64,000 nt of DNA from Thiohalobacter thiocyanaticus (GTDB lineage: Bacteria; Pseudomonadota; Gammaproteobacteria; Thiohalobacterales; Thiohalobacteraceae): contig NZ_QZMU01000001.1 of assembly GCF_003932505.1 (NCBI RefSeq), positions 2,232,001 to 2,296,000 on the forward strand. The letters are read 5' to 3'. Position 1 is the stretch's first letter. Each line of letters begins with the position of its first letter. The position numbers were made by a program, and so were the translations under genes. The notes under the pieces are model-generated. The model saw only the letters and a list, made by a program, of their open reading frames with translations. It had not been told where the DNA came from and ran no database searches. Of this stretch, positions 59,137-64,000 are shown piece after piece.

Positions 59137-60494
59137 GCCGCCCGGCCCGGTTCAAAAGAATACTGCTGGTGACCGGTGCGCTGGTCGTCGGTCTGGCCTT
59201 CATCGTCCTGATGGTGAGTCTGAAACCGCCGCCGGCGCAGCAGCCGCGCGACGATGCGCTGCGCACGGTGCGGGTGATCGAGGCCGAGGCGCTGCCCTAC
59301 CGGGTCCGGGCGCGCGGCTTCGGCAGCGTCACACCGGAACGCAGCTGGCGCGCCGTGGCCAGTGTCGGCGGACGGATCGTCTACCGCCATCCGGCGCTGG
59401 AGAGCGGCAATCTGATCGAGGCCGGCACCCGGGTGCTGGAGATCGATCCCACCCGCTTTGAACTGGCCGTCGCCGCGGCCGAGGCGGAGCTGGCCGGGAT
59501 TGAAACCGAGATCCGCCAGCTGGAGCAGGAAAAGGAAAACACCGCGGACCTGCTGGCGCTGGAACGCCAGCGTCTGACACTGGCCGAGCAGGAGCTGGAC
59601 CGGGTCGAGCGGCTGGCCCGGACCGGCGCCCTGTCGCAGACCCGGCGTGACGAACAGGTCCGGGCCACGCTGCAGCAGCGCCAGGCCGTACAGTCGCTGG
59701 ACAACCGGCTGCGGCTGATCCCGAGTCAGCTCGACCACCTGCGCGCCCGTCGGGACGGGGCCCGGACCGCGCTTGAGCAGGCGCGGGAGGACCTGGCCGA
59801 CACCCGCTTCACCGCCCCCTATGACATCCGCGTGCACCAGACTGAGGTCGAGCTGCATCAGCAGGTGCGCAGCGGCGAGCTGCTGTTCGTCGCCGACGGC
59901 ATCGAGACCGCCGAAGTGGTGGTGCAGGTGCCCATTCCGCAGCTGCGCCAGCTGCTGGGTGCCGCGGAGCTGCCGGCGGACCCGGTCGGACTGGAACTGG
60001 CCGGCCGGCTCAATCTGGAGTCCATAGAGGCAGTCCTGCACCTGAGCGCCAACCCGCAGGTGCGCTGGCCGGCCCGGGTCAGCCGCATCGCCAGCGGCAT
60101 CGATCCCCGCACCCGCACCGTGCAGCTGGTGCTGAGCGTGGCCGATCCCTGGCGCAGCGCCCGGCCGCCGCAACAGCCGCCGCTGGTGCGCGGCATGTAC
60201 GTGGAAGCGGTCATGGCCGTGCCGGCCGCCGAACCGCGCATCCTGGTGCCGCTGGCGGCGGTGCACCAGGGCGAGGTCCATGTCGCCGATGCCGATGACC
60301 GGTTGCGCCGCCGCCCGGTCGAACTGCTGCTCAGCCAGCGTGACCTGGCGGTCATCGCCGCCGGCCTGGAGCCGGGCGAACGTGTCATCCTCGATGATCT
60401 GGCGCCGGCCATCGAGGGCATGCGGCTGCGGGTCGTGCCCGATCCCGAGGCGCAGCGGGCGCTGGCCGAACGTGCCGCCGGGGCGGCGCCGTGA
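59133..60494 (+). CDS. RND adaptor (HlyD/AcrA-like membrane fusion protein)
   Basis: 453 residues from ATG 59133 with GGGAGG upstream. One N-terminal anchor helix (ILLVTGALVVGLAFIVLMV), lipoyl halves (YRHPALESGNLIEAGTR; DTRFTAPYDIRVHQTEVE), a long coiled-coil hairpin from about 115 to 220, and beta-barrel domains. Links the RND pump to a TolC-type channel encoded elsewhere, since none is present here. Its stop overlaps the pump start (GTGA). Confidence 0.88.
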   Translation: MSRPARFKRILLVTGALVVGLAFIVLMVSLKPPPAQQPRDDALRTVRVIEAEALPYRVRARGFGSVTPERSWRAVASVGGRIVYRHPALESGNLIEAGTRVLEIDPTRFELAVAAAEAELAGIETEIRQLEQEKENTADLLALERQRLTLAEQELDRVERLARTGALSQTRRDEQVRATLQQRQAVQSLDNRLRLIPSQLDHLRARRDGARTALEQAREDLADTRFTAPYDIRVHQTEVELHQQVRSGELLFVADGIETAEVVVQVPIPQLRQLLGAAELPADPVGLELAGRLNLESIEAVLHLSANPQVRWPARVSRIASGIDPRTRTVQLVLSVADPWRSARPPQQPPLVRGMYVEAVMAVPAAEPRILVPLAAVHQGEVHVADADDRLRRRPVELLLSQRDLAVIAAGLEPGERVILDDLAPAIEGMRLRVVPDPEAQRALAERAAGAAP

Positions 60495-63400
60495 TCCGCT
60501 GGTTCGCCGGCCACCCCACGGCGGCCAACCTGCTGCTGATCCTGATCCTGGCCGTCGGGGTACTGGCCGCCCCCACCCTGACCCGCGAGACCTTCCCCGA
60601 TTACCTGCCGCCCGAGGTCAGCATCCAGATGGAGTACCGCGGCGCGGCCGCCGCCGATGTGGAGGAGGCCATCTGCCAGCGCCTGGGCGAGGCGCTGGCG
60701 CGGGTGGAGTTCATGGACGAATTCCGCTGCACCGCCCGCGACAACCTGGCCGAGGCCCTGGCACAATGGACCCGCGCGGAAATATGGGCCGCTTCCTCGA
60801 TGACATCCGCACCGAGATCGAGGCCCTGACCGACCTGCCCGCGGAGGTCGAGACGCCGATCATCCGCGAGCTCTACCGCACCGACCTGGTCGCCGCCCTG
60901 GCCGTGGCCGGCGACATGCGCCTGCCGGACCTGGAGACCTACGCCGGCCAGCTGGAGGACCGGCTGCTGGCGCTGCCGGACGTGGTGGATGTGGTTACCC
61001 GCGGCCTGTCCCAGCGCCAGTGGCAGATCGAGGTCGGGCGCGACCGGCTGCGCCAGTACGGGCTGGGCGTGGAGGACATCGCCCGCGTCGTGCGCCGGCA
61101 GAATGTGGATCTGCCACTGGGTACTCTGGAAACCGAAGCGCGCGATATCCAGCTGCGCTTCGTCGACCAGCGCCGGCGGCCGCGCGAGCTGGCCGAGCTG
61201 GTGGTGATCGCCGGGCCCGCCGGCGGCGAGCTGCGCCTGGGCGAGATCGCCACCATCACCGAGACCTACGAGCGGGCCGAGGAACAGGTCCGTTTCAATG
61301 GCGAGCGCGCCCTGGTGCTGGAAGTGCACAAGGCCCGGCATGCCGATGCGCTGGATGTCATGGACCGGCTGCGTGCATTCGTCGCCGACGAGCGTGTCCG
61401 GCAGGGGGAAGGCGTGCACCTGACCCTGACCCAGGACATGACCTCCATCGTGCGCGACCGGCTGCAGATGCTGGTGGAGAACGGCCTCCTCGGCCTGGTG
61501 CTGGTGGGGCTGGTGCTGAGCCTGTTCTTCCGCCCGCGGCTGGCGCTGTGGGCGCTGTTCGGACTGCCGGCGGCCTTCGCCGGCGCCTTCGCGGTGATGG
61601 CGCTCTCCGGCCTGTCGCTGAACATGATCACCCTGGTCGGGCTGCTGATGGCCATCGGCATCGTCATGGATGACGCCGTGGTCATTACCGACAACATCGC
61701 CCGCCACGCCGGCGCAGGCAGCAGTCCGCTGGAGGCCGTGGTCGCGGGCGCGCGGGAGGTGCTGCCGGGGGTGCTGTCCTCCTTTCTCACCACCGCCGCG
61801 GTGTTTGTGCCGCTGTCCTTTCTCGCCGGCGAGCTCGGCTCGGTGCTGGAGGTGCTGCCGGTGGTGCTGATCGCCGCCCTGGTGGCCAGCCTGGTCGAGG
61901 CCTTCTGGATCCTGCCGCATCACCTCAAGGCCGGAGTGGCCGCCCTGGCCGCGGGGCATGATTCGCGCCTGCGGGCACGCTTCACCGCCGTCTTCGAGCG
62001 CTTTCGCGAGCGGGTCGGCCGGCTGGCTGATGGCAGTGTAAAGTATCGTTATGCCGTGCTGGCCGCCATGCTGGCCGTGCTGCTGGGCTCGGCCGGCTTC
62101 ATCGCCGGGGGGTATGTGAAGATGGAGGCCATGCCGGAGATCGACGGCGATGTGCTCGAGGCCCGCATCCTCATGCCTCAGGGCACGCCGCTGGCGCGCA
62201 CCGAGGCGGTGGTCGAGCGGGTGACGGCCGCGACCGCGGCCCTGAACGCGGAGCTGTCGCCGCAGCAGCCGGACGGCGCCGCGCTGATCCGGGCCGTGCA
62301 GACCCGTTTCAGTCACAACCCCAGTGCCGGCGAGACCGGGCCGCATGTCGCCACCGTGATGCTGGATCTGCTGAGCGCCGAGGCGCGCGGCACCGATCTG
62401 GATACCCTGAACCGGCGCTGGCGCGAGGCCATCGGTGACATCCCCGGCCTGATCAGCCTGGTGATCCAGGAGCCGGGCTTCGGGCCGGCCGGCATTCCCA
62501 TCGAGCTGCGGCTCTATGGCGAGGACCTCGACCGGCTCAAGCAGGCCGCCGACGAACTGGCCGTGAAGCTGGCCGGTTACAGCGGTGTGTCCAATGTGCT
62601 CGATGACCTGCGTCCCGGCAAGCCGCAGCGCCGGCTGGTGCTGGCCGAAGGGGCGCTGCCGCTGGGGCTGACCGCGGCCGACGTGGCCGGGCAGCTGCGC
62701 ACCGGCATCCTGGGCGAGATCGTCGACACGGTCCAGATCGGCGATCAGCACATCGAGATCCTGGTGCGCCAGAGCGGCGCGGAGCGCACCACGCTGGATT
62801 TCCTGCGTGACGAGGTGATCCTGGACGGGGAGGGCAACGCCGTGCCGCTGGAGGAGGTGGTCGAGATCCGTACGGCCCGCGACTGGGCCCAGATCACCCG
62901 CATCGACGGCCGGCGCGCGGTGACGGTCAGCGCCGACGTGGACGGCCGCCGGGCCAATGCCGATGCCATCGTCACCGACCTGAGCGAGCACTGGCTGCCG
63001 GACCTGCTCGCCCGGCATCCCGGCGTGGAAGTCGGCATCGAGGGCCAGACCGCGCGCTCGAGCGAAACCGGCCAGTCCATCGCCCGCGGCCTGTTGCTCG
63101 GCCTGCTCGGGATCTTTCTGATCCTGTCGTTTCAGTTCCGCAGCTACATCGAGCCGCTCATTGTCATGTTATCCATCCCGCTGGCCTTCATGGGCGCGAT
63201 CTGGGGCCATGTGCTGATGGGCTACAACCTGTCCATGCCCTCGCTGGTCGGCGCGGCCTCGCTGGCCGGGATCGTGGTCAACAACGCCATCCTGCTGGTG
63301 CTGTTCATCAAGCAGTACCGCGCCGAGGGCATGGAGGTCCGGGCCGCCGCCGGCCAGGCCAGCCGCGAGCGCACCCGCGCCATCTTCATCACCTCCTCGA

Positions 63401-63585
63401 CCACCATCGCCGGTCTGCTGCCGCTGCTGACCGAGACCAGCACCCAGGCCACCGCCATCATCCCGCTGGTGATCGCCGTGGTGTTCGGGTTGCTGGTCTC
63501 CACCGTGCTGATCCTGATAGCGCTGCCGGCGCTGTATGTCATCCTGGATGATCTGGGCATCGCCCGGCAGCCGTCCTCCGAGTAA
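60491..63585 (+). CDS. RND multidrug-type efflux permease with a single-base frameshift
   Basis: About 1030 residues when read through. GTG start at 60491 overlaps the adaptor stop. The first 90 or so codons run TM1 and into DNLAEALAQ. Then CACAATGG near 60763-60769 lacks one A relative to the frame CAAATGGACCCG that gives MDPRGNMGRFLDDIRTEIEA and continues to 63585. TM4 has MAIGIVMDDAVVITDNIARH with the proton-relay aspartates. The TM10-12 region includes FLILSFQFRSYIEPLIVMLS. Hydrophobe/amphiphile-type pump, distinct from the two metal pumps. As given the reading frame breaks after about 93 codons, so the pump is dead unless the missing base is a sequence error. Confidence 0.88.
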
Positions 63586-63602
63586 AGGGTCCCAGGCCGG
63601 GC

Positions 63603-64000
63603 TCACCGTTGTGCCCACCATGCGGGCAGATCGGCGACGGAATCCAGTACCGTATCCGGCGTGACCCCCTGCTCCAGATCCGCGGGCCGGAACTTGCCGG
63701 TGCGCACCTGGATGGCAGCCAGGCCGGCCTGCTGCGCTCCCTCGACGTCGCCGCGGATGTCGTCGCCGATCATCACGCCCGCCGCCGGTTCGATACCGAG
63801 TATTTCACAGGCGGTGTGGAAGAAGGGCGTGGCCGGTTTGCCCAGCACGATCGGCGCGACGCCCGAGGCATGGCTGAGGGCGGCGACGAAGGCGCCGGCA
63901 TCCAGCCGCAGGCCGTCGGCCGCCTGCCAGTAACGGGTCATGCCCAGAGCGACCAGGCGCGGCTGCGGCTTGTGCATCAGCAGCCGGAAGGCGCGATTCA
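63603..64000 (-). CDS. HAD-superfamily phosphatase, class IIA (5' end outside window)
   Basis: At least 131 C-terminal residues in frame, ending DLPAWWAQR. Reads NRAFRLLMHKPQPRLVALGM, then VLGKPATPFFHTACEILGI and VMIGDDIRGDVEGAQQAGL, the motif III/IV region of the LHPP/NagD-type HAD-IIA family. N-terminal motif I lies beyond the edge. Convergent with the RND permease. Substrate unknown. Confidence 0.85.
   Translation of the reverse strand, partial: NRAFRLLMHKPQPRLVALGMTRYWQAADGLRLDAGAFVAALSHASGVAPIVLGKPATPFFHTACEILGIEPAAGVMIGDDIRGDVEGAQQAGLAAIQVRTGKFRPADLEQGVTPDTVLDSVADLPAWWAQR

Noticed and set aside
60601..63018. Very long open frame antisense to the third RND permease
   Set aside because: Same reason: reverse-complement shadow of a well-recognised protein.

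Overview
The window is high-GC DNA from a gammaproteobacterial chromosome. The best guide is conserved gene order: dacA-dat-ybeD-lipB-lipA, rlpA-mltB-rodA-mrdA-mreDCB, gatCAB and hemA-TPR-lolB-ispE-tRNA-prs-rplY-pth-ychF are all classic gammaproteobacterial neighbourhoods. A DsrC-fold protein, a TSUP sulfur-anion exporter, a PLP sulfur-amino-acid enzyme and a cysteine desulfurase hint at a sulfur-metabolising lineage (Chromatiales or Ectothiorhodospiraceae-like). That placement is inference.

Layout. 1-5.0 kb (minus): a heavy-metal RND efflux operon (permease cut by the window edge, adaptor, TolC-like protein, small secreted His-containing protein). 5.2-5.8 kb: a cysteine-less DsrC-like protein and a 41-residue basic protein. 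6.3-11.7 kb (minus): a sensing block with an FNR-type iron-sulfur regulator coupled to a GGDEF diguanylate cyclase, a FixL/FixJ-like two-component pair, a decayed CheB-like remnant and two small PilZ-type proteins. 12.0-16.5 kb: an islet bounded by two direct copies of the last 177 bp of lipA. It carries an operon (secreted protein, two-pass membrane protein, trypsin-like peptidase with a discoidin-like tail) and a convergent secreted-protein gene. 16.3-34.5 kb (minus): lipoate synthesis and the cell-wall elongation machinery, interrupted at 18.3-24.7 kb by an opposite-strand CzcCBA metal efflux operon. 34.7-38.1 kb: gatCAB. 38.2-45.6 kb: a JAMM peptidase, a HAD phosphatase, a MoeB/ThiF E1-like enzyme, prmC-prfA and hemA. 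45.8-52.8 kb: TPR lipoprotein, lolB, ispE, tRNA-Gln, prs, rplY, pth, ychF and tRNA-Met. 53-56.7 kb: a sulfur operon. 56.9-63.6 kb: a secreted hydrolase, a methyltransferase and a TetR-controlled RND efflux operon. 63.6-64 kb: a HAD phosphatase cut by the edge.

Three genes between 54 and 61 kb (PLP enzyme, cysteine desulfurase, RND permease) each carry a single-base frameshift; the last two lie in short homopolymers. Either this stretch has sequence errors or the genes are recently broken. Intergenic spaces hold several families of short palindromic dispersed repeats, including a MITE-like element with an apparent target duplication near 41.8 kb, and a heptad tandem array between mreB and mreC. 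mreC itself seems to start at ATC.

The best candidates for something undescribed are the lipA-tail-bounded islet and its peptidase operon.
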